DNA of 64,000 nt from Aquimarina mycalae (GTDB lineage: Bacteria > Bacteroidota > Bacteroidia > Flavobacteriales > Flavobacteriaceae): assembly GCF_029906345.1 (NCBI RefSeq), contig NZ_JARYGY010000006.1:1-64000 (forward strand). The letters are read 5' to 3'. The position numbers were made by a program, and so were the translations under genes. The stretch's first letter is position 1, and each line of letters opens with the position of its first letter. Shown in pieces: positions 35,237 through 45,090 of the stretch. Below the pieces are notes generated by a model. It was not told the origin of the DNA and searched no databases. It saw only the letters and a list, made by a program, of their open reading frames with translations.

Positions 35237-36247
35237 ATGTATACTTCAAAAGTAACAGGATTAGGAAGTTATGTTCCTGAAAATGTTGTAACTAATGATG
35301 ATCTTTCTAAAATAATGGATACCAATGATGCTTGGATTCAGGAACGTACAGGTATAAAAGAAAGACGTCATATTAAGAAAGGAGATGGAAATAGTACTTC
35401 TGTAATGGGAGTAAAAGCAGCAAAAATTGCTATAGAACGAGCCCAATTGACCAAAGATGATATTGATCTGATCATTTTTGCAACATTAAGCCCTGATATG
35501 TACTTTCCTGGAGGAGGAGTACGAGTGCAGGATATGATGGATATGAAGACGGTTCCTGCATTAGATGTTCGTAATCAATGTAGTGGTTTTGTATATGCAT
35601 TATCTGTAGGAGATCAGTTTATTAAAACAGGAATGTACAAGAATGTTTTGATTATTGGTAGCGAGAATCATAGTGGAGGTCTGGATATGACTACTAGAGG
35701 TAGAGGAGTTTCTGTAATTTTTGGAGATGGAGCAGGAGCAATGGTTTTATCTAGAAGTGAAGATGAAAATGGAAGTGGAGTATTATCTACTCACTTACAT
35801 AGTGAAGGAGCACATGCAAAGGAGTTATCTTTAGAAGGACCAAGTACAGAACATTGGGTGCCAGAAATTATAGAGGAAAATAATCAGGAAAATATTCCGT
35901 ATTACCCTTATATGAATGGGCAGTTTGTATTTAAGAATGCAGTAGTTCGTTTTTCTGAAGTTATAAATGAAGGTTTACACGCTAATAATCTAAATGCAAC
36001 AGATATCAATATGTTGATACCTCATCAGGCAAATCTTAGGATTTCGCAATTTGTGCAAAAACAATTTAGGTTATCAGATGATCAGGTTTATAATAATATT
36101 CAACGATACGGGAATACTACAGCTGCATCAATTCCAATTGCGTTGACAGAAGCTTGGGAAAATGGAAAAATTAAAGATGGAGACTTAGTAGTACTTGCTG
36201 CTTTCGGAAGTGGTTTTACTTGGGGAAGTGCAATTATCAGGTGGTAG
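35237..36247 (+). CDS. 3-oxoacyl-ACP synthase III family (FabH-like)
   Basis: The 336-residue condensing enzyme joins an acyl-CoA primer to malonyl-ACP at the start of fatty-acid synthesis. The triad is Cys115 ('VRNQCSGFVYAL'), His263 ('IPHQAN') and Asn293 ('RYGNTTAAS'), all in family context, with the C-terminal 'LAAFGSGFTWGSAIIRW'. Compared with canonical FabH it has a longer loop after residue ~190 ('LSLEGPSTEHWVPEIIEEN'), as in many Bacteroidota paralogues used for branched or special chains, so the housekeeping fabH may be elsewhere. A strong terminator follows. Confidence 0.9.
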   Translation: MYTSKVTGLGSYVPENVVTNDDLSKIMDTNDAWIQERTGIKERRHIKKGDGNSTSVMGVKAAKIAIERAQLTKDDIDLIIFATLSPDMYFPGGGVRVQDMMDMKTVPALDVRNQCSGFVYALSVGDQFIKTGMYKNVLIIGSENHSGGLDMTTRGRGVSVIFGDGAGAMVLSRSEDENGSGVLSTHLHSEGAHAKELSLEGPSTEHWVPEIIEENNQENIPYYPYMNGQFVFKNAVVRFSEVINEGLHANNLNATDINMLIPHQANLRISQFVQKQFRLSDDQVYNNIQRYGNTTAASIPIALTEAWENGKIKDGDLVVLAAFGSGFTWGSAIIRW

Positions 36248-36269
36248 TTACAAATCGACTATAGATATA

Positions 36270-36307
36270 AAATCGCGAAGCTTTTAAGCTTCGCGATTTA
36301 TTTTTTG
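36270..36307 (+). terminator. Terminator of the FabH-like gene
   Basis: A 12-14-bp GC-rich perfect stem (AAATCGCGAAGC and its complement) runs into a T-rich tail. It lies 22 bp past the stop. Confidence 0.92.
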
Positions 36308-36516
36308 TAATCACCGGTTATTTTTTTTCTTTAAAGGCTAATTCAAATAAATCATAACCATATTGGTACTATAATAGACGTAATAAAATGTATAGTGTTA
36401 CAAAAAGATTGTGTTTTTTACATTTATTTAACTTTAGGAGCTATTTATTTAATAATACTTAAATTTAACAAATAATATGCGAATTTTTTATCATATTAAC
36501 ATTTTATGTGATAAAT

Positions 36517-38916
36517 TTAAAGTACCCCACCTCCTGATTTTTCGTTTTTATCTCTACGTTTTCTTGAAACCTTTCTGTTTTTTCCACTTCCAAAGCGATA
36601 TGATAACCCAAGAAATATAGTTTGCGTTTCTCCTTGAAACTGTCCACTTTGTTCATAAGGGAAATCTCCAGAAAATCTAAATCGCATTGTATTAAAAATA
36701 TCATTAAAGTTAATGCTCGCTGTCCCTTTTCCTTGCAAGAAGTTATATCTGGCTCCTGTGTTTACAAAATAAAAAGGTTTAGTCTTAAATTGGATTCCTT
36801 CTTGTTCCCCTCGATAAAAACCAAATACCTGAAATGTTAGATTTTTAGTAGCTTTTATATTATTGTTCATTCTAAAGTTATACACCAAAGCATCTACTTC
36901 TCTAGAGATTGGTACCGCGGTTTCTACACCATTTTCTACTACCAAACTTTCGACAATACCTTTCTGAGTTTGACTGTATAAATCAAAACTAGCATTAAAG
37001 TTCCACCATTTTGTAACTCTATAATTACTAGATATTTCTAATCCGTACGCCGAGTTGTCATCAAAATTGTCAAAAGTTAGTATTTGCCCTTGATCTACGT
37101 TAGGATCTGCTAGCAATGTTTGGTTGATTTCATCGTTGATAATTCGATAAAAGACACCACCAGTTATAGAACCACTTTTTAACCTTCTGGTATAATTAAA
37201 CTCTACAGAATTAGTGAATTGCGGATCCAATGCTGGGTTACCTCTAGAAGTAACTCTAGGCGTACTCCATTCTCGTATTGGATTTACCTGATTTAATCCT
37301 GGTCTGTCTACACGTCGACTATAACTTAACTGATACGTGTTTTTTTCTCCTGGAGCATACGATAAGAATGCAGATGGATATACAGTAATGTAATCATCTT
37401 CAAAAACTTTTTCCCCATCCAGAATAGCTTCTACTTCATAACTTTCGAATCGAGCACCTAATTGATATGACCATTTTTCATAGTTTTTCCCGTAAGTTGC
37501 ATATAATGAATGGATGTCTCTATTATAACTGTATTTAGAATCATCAAAAAGAGTAGATTTATAATCATTATCAGTTCTTCTCAACCTTGCTTCGTAACCC
37601 AATTCTAGTTTTGTTTTTTCTGATAATGGATTTACGTAATCTAGATTAATAGTTGTGTTTTCTCTATTATTATTGATTAGATCATTATAATTAGGTAAAA
37701 ACCCATTGATAAACCTAAAATCGTCATCACTATCACTTTCAAAAACATTATAGTCTATTTCTAATTCTATATTATGTCCTTCTTTGGCAAAATCATGCTT
37801 GTAATCAAAATTATAGGTAGATCCTATATTATCACTATCGCTTATTAAATTTTGAGTAGTATTGTTTTGGGGAGTATCTAATAAGATAATATCTGTAGTA
37901 CCTGCTGTAATACCATCAAATAAATTTTGATTAGTGTATATTGAAACAGTATTCTTGTCATTGATGTAATAATCAATACCGACTTTAAATAAGTGTGATT
38001 TATTATTGTCTAAAAATCTAAAATCTTGCCGTGAATTCTCATCTGCTCTAAATACAAAACCTCCGTTTAGATTTTTAGTAATATTATTCCCGTAATTACC
38101 ATATACATTTATTTTACCGCTTCTGTAGTTTAGATCAACGGAACTATTAAATCTGGCATTTTTGTCAAAGTTTAATCCAAGATTGATATTTCCGTTAAAA
38201 CCAATATTACTATTCTTATGCAAAACAATATTTATAATCCCACTCATACCTTCTGGATTATATTTTGCTGATGGATTGGTAATCAATTCTATCTTTTTTA
38301 TAGAGGTAGAAGGGATTTGTTTCAGTAATTGAGCTGCAGAAATGTTAGTAGGCTTGCCATCGATTAGAATCCGAACATTTTGATTTCCTCTTAGAGCAAT
38401 ATTACCATCCTGATCTACATTAACTGATGGGATGTTATTCATAATTTCTGCAGCGCTACCACCAGTTGTGGTTAAATCTTTACCTACATTGATTACTTTT
38501 CGATCAATTTTTTGTTCAATAGTGGTGCGTTCTGCTACTATGGTTACATCATCTAATGCCTGAGCTTCTTCTTCTAAAGAAATAGTACCCACATCGATAT
38601 CTTTGCTTTTTCGTGAAATTTCGATAGGTTGACTATGACTAGTGTATCCTATAAATTGAATCTTTAAAATATAATTTCCCTTAGGTATGTCGGCAATTAA
38701 AAATGAACCATCATCTGTAGTGATACCTCCACTTATTAATTTTTCTGCTCCATCATTAATAATAATGGTTGCATAGGGAATTGGCTCATTAAGATTTTTG
38801 TCAATTACTTTTCCTTTAACAGTTCCTACAACTGCATTATTATTAGGTTGTGCCATCACGAATGCACAGCATAATAATAAAAATAATGAAATTACTTTTT
38901 GATTGATTGTTTTCAT
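36517..38916 (-). CDS. TonB-dependent receptor-like outer-membrane protein (OMP_b-brl_3 type)
   Basis: Starting at the ATG at 38916 the protein has 799 residues; an upstream in-frame ATG (39003) would add 29 residues before the signal peptide ('FVMAQPN') and is unlikely. Domains: carboxypeptidase-regulatory-like (~30-115, 'VKGKVIDKNLNEPIPYATI'), plug ('VDQDGNIALRGNQNVRILID', 'NPSAKYNPEGMSGIINIVL') and a barrel of the OMP_b-brl_3 type. The C-terminus is short and Lys/Arg-rich ('GSGKNRKVSRKRRDKNEK') rather than ending in the usual barrel Phe. The substrate is unknown. No SusD-like partner lies next to it, so it is not a typical polysaccharide locus receptor. Confidence 0.9.
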   Translation of the reverse strand: MKTINQKVISLFLLLCCAFVMAQPNNNAVVGTVKGKVIDKNLNEPIPYATIIINDGAEKLISGGITTDDGSFLIADIPKGNYILKIQFIGYTSHSQPIEISRKSKDIDVGTISLEEEAQALDDVTIVAERTTIEQKIDRKVINVGKDLTTTGGSAAEIMNNIPSVNVDQDGNIALRGNQNVRILIDGKPTNISAAQLLKQIPSTSIKKIELITNPSAKYNPEGMSGIINIVLHKNSNIGFNGNINLGLNFDKNARFNSSVDLNYRSGKINVYGNYGNNITKNLNGGFVFRADENSRQDFRFLDNNKSHLFKVGIDYYINDKNTVSIYTNQNLFDGITAGTTDIILLDTPQNNTTQNLISDSDNIGSTYNFDYKHDFAKEGHNIELEIDYNVFESDSDDDFRFINGFLPNYNDLINNNRENTTINLDYVNPLSEKTKLELGYEARLRRTDNDYKSTLFDDSKYSYNRDIHSLYATYGKNYEKWSYQLGARFESYEVEAILDGEKVFEDDYITVYPSAFLSYAPGEKNTYQLSYSRRVDRPGLNQVNPIREWSTPRVTSRGNPALDPQFTNSVEFNYTRRLKSGSITGGVFYRIINDEINQTLLADPNVDQGQILTFDNFDDNSAYGLEISSNYRVTKWWNFNASFDLYSQTQKGIVESLVVENGVETAVPISREVDALVYNFRMNNNIKATKNLTFQVFGFYRGEQEGIQFKTKPFYFVNTGARYNFLQGKGTASINFNDIFNTMRFRFSGDFPYEQSGQFQGETQTIFLGLSYRFGSGKNRKVSRKRRDKNEKSGGGVL

Positions 38917-39351
38917 CTGAACGTTTATTTGATTGATTTTTATGCTAAACACTGTACTTTGTATTGCATAATAGAATAGTACAGTTTTTTCCTTTTTATA
39001 CACGGTGATTAGGCGTGTTTGGTATATGACGACTCAGTATAAAGTCTGTTACACTAGATAACTGTTTTTAACAATAAATTATAAAATCAAAAACCGCCCC
39101 TTAATAAGGGGCGGTCTTCTATAATAATCAAATAGTAACACTAACCATCAACTATGAATAAAATTTGATTATTAAGTAACTAACTAACTAAATTTATGAA
39201 AAATCATATTTCTTATTTATAAGACGTGAGAGATAAGGCTTATGTTACACGTGATTTTTGTTTTTAACATTTTGCTGTTTATTTTTAACGTTTGAACGCT
39301 ATATTACCCATGTTTTAAAGTATTATTTTGCAAATAAATTTTTAAAAAAAT
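38917..39351. other. 435-bp non-coding region with orphan minus-strand terminator
   Basis: No gene is visible between the receptor gene and the CoA-binding gene. The region holds a strong GC-rich hairpin (39088-39116) oriented for the minus strand, although no minus-strand gene precedes it within ~570 bp. Plus-strand ORFs here are under ten codons. A small RNA or remnant gene is possible. Confidence 0.5.
39083..39116 (-). terminator. Orphan minus-strand terminator-like hairpin
   Basis: ACCGCCCC/GGGGCGGT arms (39093-39100 with 39108-39115) with a 7-nt loop read into TTTTTGATTTTA on the minus strand. It is far from the symporter stop (39691), with a plus-strand gene in between. Confidence 0.7.
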
Positions 39352-39714
39352 ATGTCAAAGAAGACTTTAGTATTAGGAGCATCCTTAAAACCCAATCGAT
39401 ATTCTTATCTAGCAATTGATAGATTAGTGCGTTATCATCACGATGTTGTAGCTATTGGACTTCGTAAAGGAGAAGTTTTTGGTGTGGAAATAGAGACAAC
39501 CTTAATTCCTTTTGAAAATATTGATACCATTACTTTATATCTTAATCCGTCTCGTCAGAGACAATACTATGAATACATTGTGAGCCTCAGTCCTAAAAGA
39601 GTAATTTTCAACCCAGGAACAGAGAATTCTGAGTTTTACGAAATGCTAAAACAATCCAATATCGAAGTAGAAGTGGCATGTACCTTAGTGTTACTTTCTA
39701 CGAATCAATATTAA
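39352..39714 (+). CDS. CoA-binding (Rossmann) protein
   Basis: The 120-residue protein is a single CoA_binding_2 domain: the nucleotide-binding opening 'KTLVLGASLKPNRYSYLA', then 'HDVVAIGLRKGEVFGVEI', and the 'KRVIFNPGTENSEF' block. YccU-like family members are small cytoplasmic CoA-binding proteins without known catalysis. The 3' end overlaps the symporter gene tail-to-tail by 24 bp. The long upstream region has no recognised promoter. Confidence 0.88.
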   Translation: MSKKTLVLGASLKPNRYSYLAIDRLVRYHHDVVAIGLRKGEVFGVEIETTLIPFENIDTITLYLNPSRQRQYYEYIVSLSPKRVIFNPGTENSEFYEMLKQSNIEVEVACTLVLLSTNQY

Positions 39715-41130
39715 TCCAAGGAAGGTAAGTAAACCATTAAGTATTAGAATAAAAAAACCAAATTCAAAGCCGAACCAGGTAGCACTGTTGTCACTAATAA
39801 TATATGATAGAACAGGAGACAGAATTGCTATAGCTGGAACTAGATTGTCTTTTACTTTTTGTTTAGTGAACAAACCAAAAGCATAAAGTCCTAATAATGG
39901 GCCATACGTATATCCAGCAAAAATGAATAGCTTGGTAATTACACTGGCATCTCTGATCACGTATTTAAATACGATGATTACTAAAACTAAAATTATTGAA
40001 AATAGTACGTGTATTTTCTTTCTTGTTTTGACTTGATCTTTTTCATTATATTTTTTTTCAATATCTAAAATATCTATACTAAAAGAGGTGGTTAATGAGG
40101 TTAAAGCACTATCAGCACTACTATATGCAGCTGCAATAAGCCCTAGAACAAAAAATATAGCCATTCCAATACCTAATCCACTTTGAGTTGCTATAATAGG
40201 GAAGAGTTGATCTTTATGTGCGTCAATTCCATTGATTGAAGCATATTGCGTAAGTAGTAATCCTAATCCTAGAAAGATGAAATTTACAATGGTTAATACA
40301 ATTGTAAACCAGAACATGTTTTTCTGTGCATCCTTCAGACTGCGACAGGTTAAATTTTTCTGCATCATATCCTGATCTAATCCTGTCATTACAATCGCAA
40401 TAAAAATACCCGATATAAATTGTTTCCAGAAATAATTGGCACTTTTGAAATCTTCAAAGAAAAATACTTGAGATAGATCGCTGTCCATTACATAACTAAA
40501 TATTCCAGCTCCAGAAATTCCAAGTCCATCAGAAACAAAATAAATAGCTACACCTAATGCTATTAACATAAATAGTGTTTGTAAGGTGTCGGTCCATACG
40601 ATCGTTTTGATTCCTGATTTAAAAGTATATAACCAAATTAATAAAATCGTGACAATAACCGTAACCCAGAATGGAATGCCAATTGCATCAAATAATATGG
40701 TTTGTAATACATTAGCAACTAAGAATAATCTAAAACTGGCACCAGTAATTCTGGATATTAGAAAAAATGAAGCTCCAGTTTTGTATGCATAATTACCAAA
40801 ACGCTCATCAAGATATGTGTAAATTGAAGTTAGATTTAATCTATAATATAAAGGAAGTAATATGGCTCCTATTACAAAATACCCAATAGTATAACCCAAT
40901 ACAACTTGAAAATACCCAAAACCTATTTTTTCTACCGCTCCTGGAACAGAAATAAAGGTTACCCCACTTAACGAAGCCCCGATCATTCCAAAAGCTACAA
41001 CATACCAAGGAGATTGTTTATTGGCTTTAAAAAAAGCGTCATTTCCTGAGTTTTTTCCTGTGAAGTATGAAATTAAAAGAAGTACACCAAAATAAGCAGC
41101 GATTAAAAAGAGAATATGTATGGGTTGCAT
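39691..41130 (-). CDS. Sodium:solute symporter (SSS family)
   Basis: The 479-residue transporter has about thirteen membrane helices and the SSS signature elements: 'GASLSGVTFISVPGAV' in helix 1-2, 'GYTIGYFVIGAILLPLYYRL', 'TGASFFLISRITGASFRLF' and 'AYSSADSALTSLTTSFSIDI', where Ser/Ala residues of the Na2 site lie. It carries solute with Na+ across the inner membrane. The substrate cannot be read from sequence; Bacteroidota members of this size are often sugar or sialic-acid-type carriers. Convergent overlap with the CoA-binding gene is 24 bp. Confidence 0.92.
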   Translation of the reverse strand: MQPIHILFLIAAYFGVLLLISYFTGKNSGNDAFFKANKQSPWYVVAFGMIGASLSGVTFISVPGAVEKIGFGYFQVVLGYTIGYFVIGAILLPLYYRLNLTSIYTYLDERFGNYAYKTGASFFLISRITGASFRLFLVANVLQTILFDAIGIPFWVTVIVTILLIWLYTFKSGIKTIVWTDTLQTLFMLIALGVAIYFVSDGLGISGAGIFSYVMDSDLSQVFFFEDFKSANYFWKQFISGIFIAIVMTGLDQDMMQKNLTCRSLKDAQKNMFWFTIVLTIVNFIFLGLGLLLTQYASINGIDAHKDQLFPIIATQSGLGIGMAIFFVLGLIAAAYSSADSALTSLTTSFSIDILDIEKKYNEKDQVKTRKKIHVLFSIILVLVIIVFKYVIRDASVITKLFIFAGYTYGPLLGLYAFGLFTKQKVKDNLVPAIAILSPVLSYIISDNSATWFGFEFGFFILILNGLLTFLGLILIRRK

Positions 41131-41317
41131 ATAGAAATTCGAATTAGTAAAACACCAAAATACGAATTAAAAATAGGTAACCAATAAGATTTCTATAAGT
41201 AGATTATTAATAATATGAATTTGTCATTTAGAAACTAATTAAGGCGTTTTAGAAGAAAAAAGTTAAGATTTTTAAACTAAATTGTAGTTTTGAGAACTTA
41301 GTTTTTCTATTATACGT

Positions 41318-44233
41318 ATGCTTAAGCAATTCATTTATTTAACCTTAATCCTTTGTACTTATTGCAGTTGGGCACAACATCCTGTGAGTATTCATCTTTC
41401 AGAAAAGGATGGGTTACCCGATATTGAATTCTATGATATTCTTGAAGATAGTAAAGGATTTATCTGGTTGGCAGCAGATAAAGGTTTCTTTCGATATGAT
41501 GGAAAATCATTTACCCAATATACGAATCCGAAAAAAAGAGGGCTTTCTGTTTTTTCTCTTTTTGAAGATGCATCAGGGCGTATCTGGTGTACGAATATTT
41601 CGGGTCAGTTTTTTTATGTAGAAGGGGATGAACTGATACAATTTATAGACCTTAAAGATCAACTAAAAGGGCAATTAGCAGATTTTATAGTTACTGAGGA
41701 TAAGCTTTTGATTACCAATGGTATATCTATGTATGAAGTAGGTCTAGAGGCTAAGAATGTTTTGAAAAAAATAGAATTGTCTTATGGTCTTAGTAAAATT
41801 AGACATATCGATAATCAGTATTTTTTGATCAGTAATGATAGTTTATGGGTATTTGATCAATTATTCAATGAATATAAGAAACAACCTATACTTGCATATG
41901 ATGAATTTGGTGAAATAGGATTAGTATCCAGAGGTAGATCGCAATTGGTATGTTACGGGAATATGAAAATTGTTCAAGAAACTCCAAGTAATAAAAATTC
42001 TTTTTCTAATGTAGATTTTAATACAGGTAGAATAAAGAAAATAAAGGGTTTTGAGGAAATTGAAAATAAAAAAATAAATGCTATAAATGTATTAAAAGAT
42101 GCGATCTGGGTTTTGACCAATACGGGTATTTATATTTATAAAAAAAATAAAGAAAAATTTGAATTGATAAAGCACTTTTTCTCTGATCAAAAAGTAACAA
42201 AAGTAATTATAGATAAGGATGAAAATTATTGGATTACAACATTAACAAATGGAATATTTGTTATCCCTAACATCGAAATTATCGATTATCAAATTCCTCA
42301 TGAAATAAGAAACATAACCAAACTTGATTCTGATGGGAATTCATCTTTGTTTTTTGGAACAGTAGACGGCATTGTCAGTATATTTAATATTAATAGTTTA
42401 CAATTAAAATCTAGAGATCTGGATACCAAAGTTTCTAGTATATTGTATCATGCTACCAAAAAATATAGTTATGTAGCAACAGATAATAGCTCTTACTTTA
42501 TTAATAAAAACACTCTAGAAAGTAATAAAAATATTCTTTATGAAGGTGTAAAAAGCTTTTCAAAAATAAATAATGATTCTTTACTTTATTGCACATATAG
42601 GAGTGTATCTTATTTTTCGAAACGCGCTAATAAAAATTTCATACTTACAGATGATAAAAGAGCATATACTACATTCTATGATATTCTAAAAAAGGTAGGT
42701 TATATAGCATATGTAGATGGTTTAGTAGTTCTAGATGGACATCAACAAAAGAAAATCACATATAATGATATCGATATTTTAGCCATTTCCATAACACAAA
42801 CAAAGGATAATACGATATGGGTTGGTACATTTAAAAATGGAGTATTTGCTATAAAAGATAATAAAGTAATAAGTCATTACGATAGTTCAAAAGGTTTGTT
42901 GTCTAATCAGATAGAATATCTACAATCTGATGATAACAATCTTTGGATTGCAACTTCAAAAGGTGTTCAGGTTTTGAATATAGATACCAAAACGTTTAAA
43001 AATTTGACAAAAACAGATGGTATACCTTCTTATAAAATATCAGGGATACAAATATTAGGAAACCAAGTTGTTCTATCATCAAATAAAGGGCTTATAGGAT
43101 TTGATAAAACCAAGGTTTTTAAAAAAGCATCGTCTTCAAATATATATATAGACAGCATTGAAATTAATGAAAATGAAGTAGAAATATTAGATAGTTATAA
43201 ATTAGAGTATGATCAGAATGCCATAAAAATAAGCTTTAATGTTAATGGTATATCGTTTAGCCAAAAAGGGAATTATCAATATAGACTAGTGGGGTATAGG
43301 GATACGTGGATAACCACAGATACTGGAGAAAATAGTGTGAAATATAATAGTTTAGCTACGGGAAGTTATAGGTTTCAAGTGCGACCAGTACTAAATACTT
43401 CAATTAATCAGAGTGAGATAAAAGAAATACTATTCTTTATAAAAAAACCCTTTTGGAAAACATGGTGGTTCTATTTCGGAGTATTTTTAGTAAGTATTGC
43501 TTCTATTTGGCAATATTTTTTGCAGAAAATAAGAAAAATAAAAAAGCGTCAAGAAGAAGTGTTGGATAAAGAAAGAATCAATAAACAACTAGTATTATCT
43601 CAGTTAGAAAACTTACGCTCACAAATGAATCCGCATTTTATATTCAATGCGTTAAATTCAATTCAAGAATATATAGTACTTAATGAGAAAAATTTAGCAA
43701 GTGCTTTTTTGGTTAAATTCTCTAGATTGATTCGTATGTATTTAGAACATAGTAGAACTGATGAAATTACATTGAAAGAAGAATTACATGCGCTAAAAAT
43801 TTATTTAGAGTTAGAAAAAGATCGCTTTGAGGACGTATTAGAATATACAATTAGTGCAGATGAGCAATTGTCTGTAGATGTCATAAAAGTGCCACCCTTA
43901 TTTATTCAGCCTTATGTAGAGAATGCATTAAAACATGGATTACTGCATAAAAAAGAAAATAGAAAACTTACAATTGAATATAAGATGAATAGTAAAAATG
44001 ATACTTTACAATGTATGATTATCGACAATGGAATCGGTCGTAAAGCATCAGAGCAGATAAATCTTAAACATAAACCTTCCCATAATTCTTTTGCTACAAA
44101 CGCAAATCAGCAACGAGTAGAATTATTGAATACAACTCGAGAGCATAAGATAACAGTAGATATTGTTGATTTATACCAAGAAAAAAAAGCAATGGGTACT
44201 AAGGTTACAATTACAATTCCCTTAAAAAAATAA
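41318..44233 (+). CDS. LytS-type histidine kinase with reg_prop propeller and Y_Y_Y domain
   Basis: The 971-residue protein has a signal peptide ('YCSWAQHP'), a periplasmic two-component-regulator propeller (~25-600; blades such as 'LEDSKGFIWLAADKGFFRYD' and 'TKDNTIWVGTFKNG'), a Y_Y_Y domain (~625-700), one membrane helix (~717-737), a short coiled coil and a LytS-type His_kinase domain with phospho-acceptor His773 in 'NPHFIFNALNSIQ' and HATPase motif 'DNGIGRK'. Such sensors read extracellular ligands, often glycans. It is followed after 3 bp by its LytTR regulator gene, so they form one unit. Confidence 0.93.
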   Translation: MLKQFIYLTLILCTYCSWAQHPVSIHLSEKDGLPDIEFYDILEDSKGFIWLAADKGFFRYDGKSFTQYTNPKKRGLSVFSLFEDASGRIWCTNISGQFFYVEGDELIQFIDLKDQLKGQLADFIVTEDKLLITNGISMYEVGLEAKNVLKKIELSYGLSKIRHIDNQYFLISNDSLWVFDQLFNEYKKQPILAYDEFGEIGLVSRGRSQLVCYGNMKIVQETPSNKNSFSNVDFNTGRIKKIKGFEEIENKKINAINVLKDAIWVLTNTGIYIYKKNKEKFELIKHFFSDQKVTKVIIDKDENYWITTLTNGIFVIPNIEIIDYQIPHEIRNITKLDSDGNSSLFFGTVDGIVSIFNINSLQLKSRDLDTKVSSILYHATKKYSYVATDNSSYFINKNTLESNKNILYEGVKSFSKINNDSLLYCTYRSVSYFSKRANKNFILTDDKRAYTTFYDILKKVGYIAYVDGLVVLDGHQQKKITYNDIDILAISITQTKDNTIWVGTFKNGVFAIKDNKVISHYDSSKGLLSNQIEYLQSDDNNLWIATSKGVQVLNIDTKTFKNLTKTDGIPSYKISGIQILGNQVVLSSNKGLIGFDKTKVFKKASSSNIYIDSIEINENEVEILDSYKLEYDQNAIKISFNVNGISFSQKGNYQYRLVGYRDTWITTDTGENSVKYNSLATGSYRFQVRPVLNTSINQSEIKEILFFIKKPFWKTWWFYFGVFLVSIASIWQYFLQKIRKIKKRQEEVLDKERINKQLVLSQLENLRSQMNPHFIFNALNSIQEYIVLNEKNLASAFLVKFSRLIRMYLEHSRTDEITLKEELHALKIYLELEKDRFEDVLEYTISADEQLSVDVIKVPPLFIQPYVENALKHGLLHKKENRKLTIEYKMNSKNDTLQCMIIDNGIGRKASEQINLKHKPSHNSFATNANQQRVELLNTTREHKITVDIVDLYQEKKAMGTKVTITIPLKK

Positions 44234-44236
44234 TGT

Positions 44237-44989
44237 ATGAAAGCACTAGTAATAGATGATGAGAATAAAGCAAGAAGATTATTACAAGCTTTGATTGAAG
44301 GCGAATGTAAAGATATTACAACAATAATACAGGCTTCAGATTTAGAGTCGGGTGTACAATTGATTAAAGCAGAAGAACCAGATATCGTGTTCTTGGATAT
44401 AGAAATGCCTCAACATTCGGGACTTCAAATTTTAGATTTTTTTGAAGATGAAGAAGTAACATTTCAAATTATTTTTACTACTGGGTACAATCAATATGCA
44501 GTAGAAGCATTTAAACTTTCTGCAATAGATTATTTGCTAAAACCTATAGATATAGAGGAGCTAAAAGTTGCAGTAGATAAAGCTGTGATTTCTGCAAAAG
44601 AAAGAACGATTAATGATAAGTTTGAAGATTTAAAAAAATCATTCAAACAATTGTCATTAAACAAATTAGCCTTAGATATACCAAAAGGGATTATTTTTGT
44701 ATCTCATGATGATGTACTCTATTTTGAAGCAGATGGGATGTATACAAAAGTATATCTTCAGGGGAATAAAACGGAGTTGATATGTAAGCCCTTAAAACAT
44801 TTTATACTCCAACTAGAATCTAAATCTATTTTTTATAAACCGCATAGATCTTACTTGATTAATTTAAAACATATTAAAGAACTCTCTAAAAAAGATGGGT
44901 ATCATTTGATTATGGAGAATAATAAAACTATACCAATAGCCAAAGACAAGAAAGAAGAATTCATAAGGGTTATTAAAGAAGTATTCTAA
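44237..44989 (+). CDS. LytTR family response regulator
   Basis: The 250-residue regulator has a receiver domain with phospho-acceptor Asp54 ('IVFLDIEMPQHSG') and acidic pocket 'VIDDENKARR', then a LytTR DNA-binding domain (~145-248; 'ILYFEADGMYTKVYL'-like strands, 'FYKPHRSYLINLKHI'). LytTR domains bind pairs of direct repeats about two helical turns apart. Just such a repeat lies immediately after this gene, ahead of the T9SS cargo gene at 45091. The kinase gene is 3 bp upstream. Confidence 0.95.
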   Translation: MKALVIDDENKARRLLQALIEGECKDITTIIQASDLESGVQLIKAEEPDIVFLDIEMPQHSGLQILDFFEDEEVTFQIIFTTGYNQYAVEAFKLSAIDYLLKPIDIEELKVAVDKAVISAKERTINDKFEDLKKSFKQLSLNKLALDIPKGIIFVSHDDVLYFEADGMYTKVYLQGNKTELICKPLKHFILQLESKSIFYKPHRSYLINLKHIKELSKKDGYHLIMENNKTIPIAKDKKEEFIRVIKEVF

Positions 44990-44994
44990 GTATT

Positions 44995-45030
44995 ACTTTC
45001 AGAAAAAAAAACAAGACTTTCAGAAAAAAA
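44995..45030 (+). promoter_or_regulatory. Direct repeat, candidate LytTR operator
   Basis: ACTTTCAGAAAAAAA occurs at 44995-45009 and again at 45016-45030, exactly 21 bp apart. This is the geometry of LytTR-type operators (short direct repeats on one face of the helix). It lies 61 bp before the cargo start and just upstream of a weak -7-like CATTTTTG at 45056-45063, so it is placed as an activator site. Binding is inferred. Confidence 0.5.
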
Positions 45031-45090
45031 GCGAGTTAATCAGCCATCATTATAGGCATTTTTGTTTCATATGAATTTAAAAAACAGAAT

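Noticed and set aside
36504..36704. 66-codon minus-strand frame at the receptor's 3' end
   Set aside because: It overlaps the receptor C-terminus in another frame and has no recognisable feature.
36517..38916. The outer-membrane receptor as part of a polysaccharide utilisation locus
   Set aside because: No SusD-like or glycoside-hydrolase gene is adjacent, and the barrel is of the OMP_b-brl_3 type rather than SusC.
45000..45030. Poly-A tracts after the LytTR gene as a possible mobile-element scar
   Set aside because: There are no terminal inverted repeats or transposase. The exact 21-bp period is better explained as an operator.
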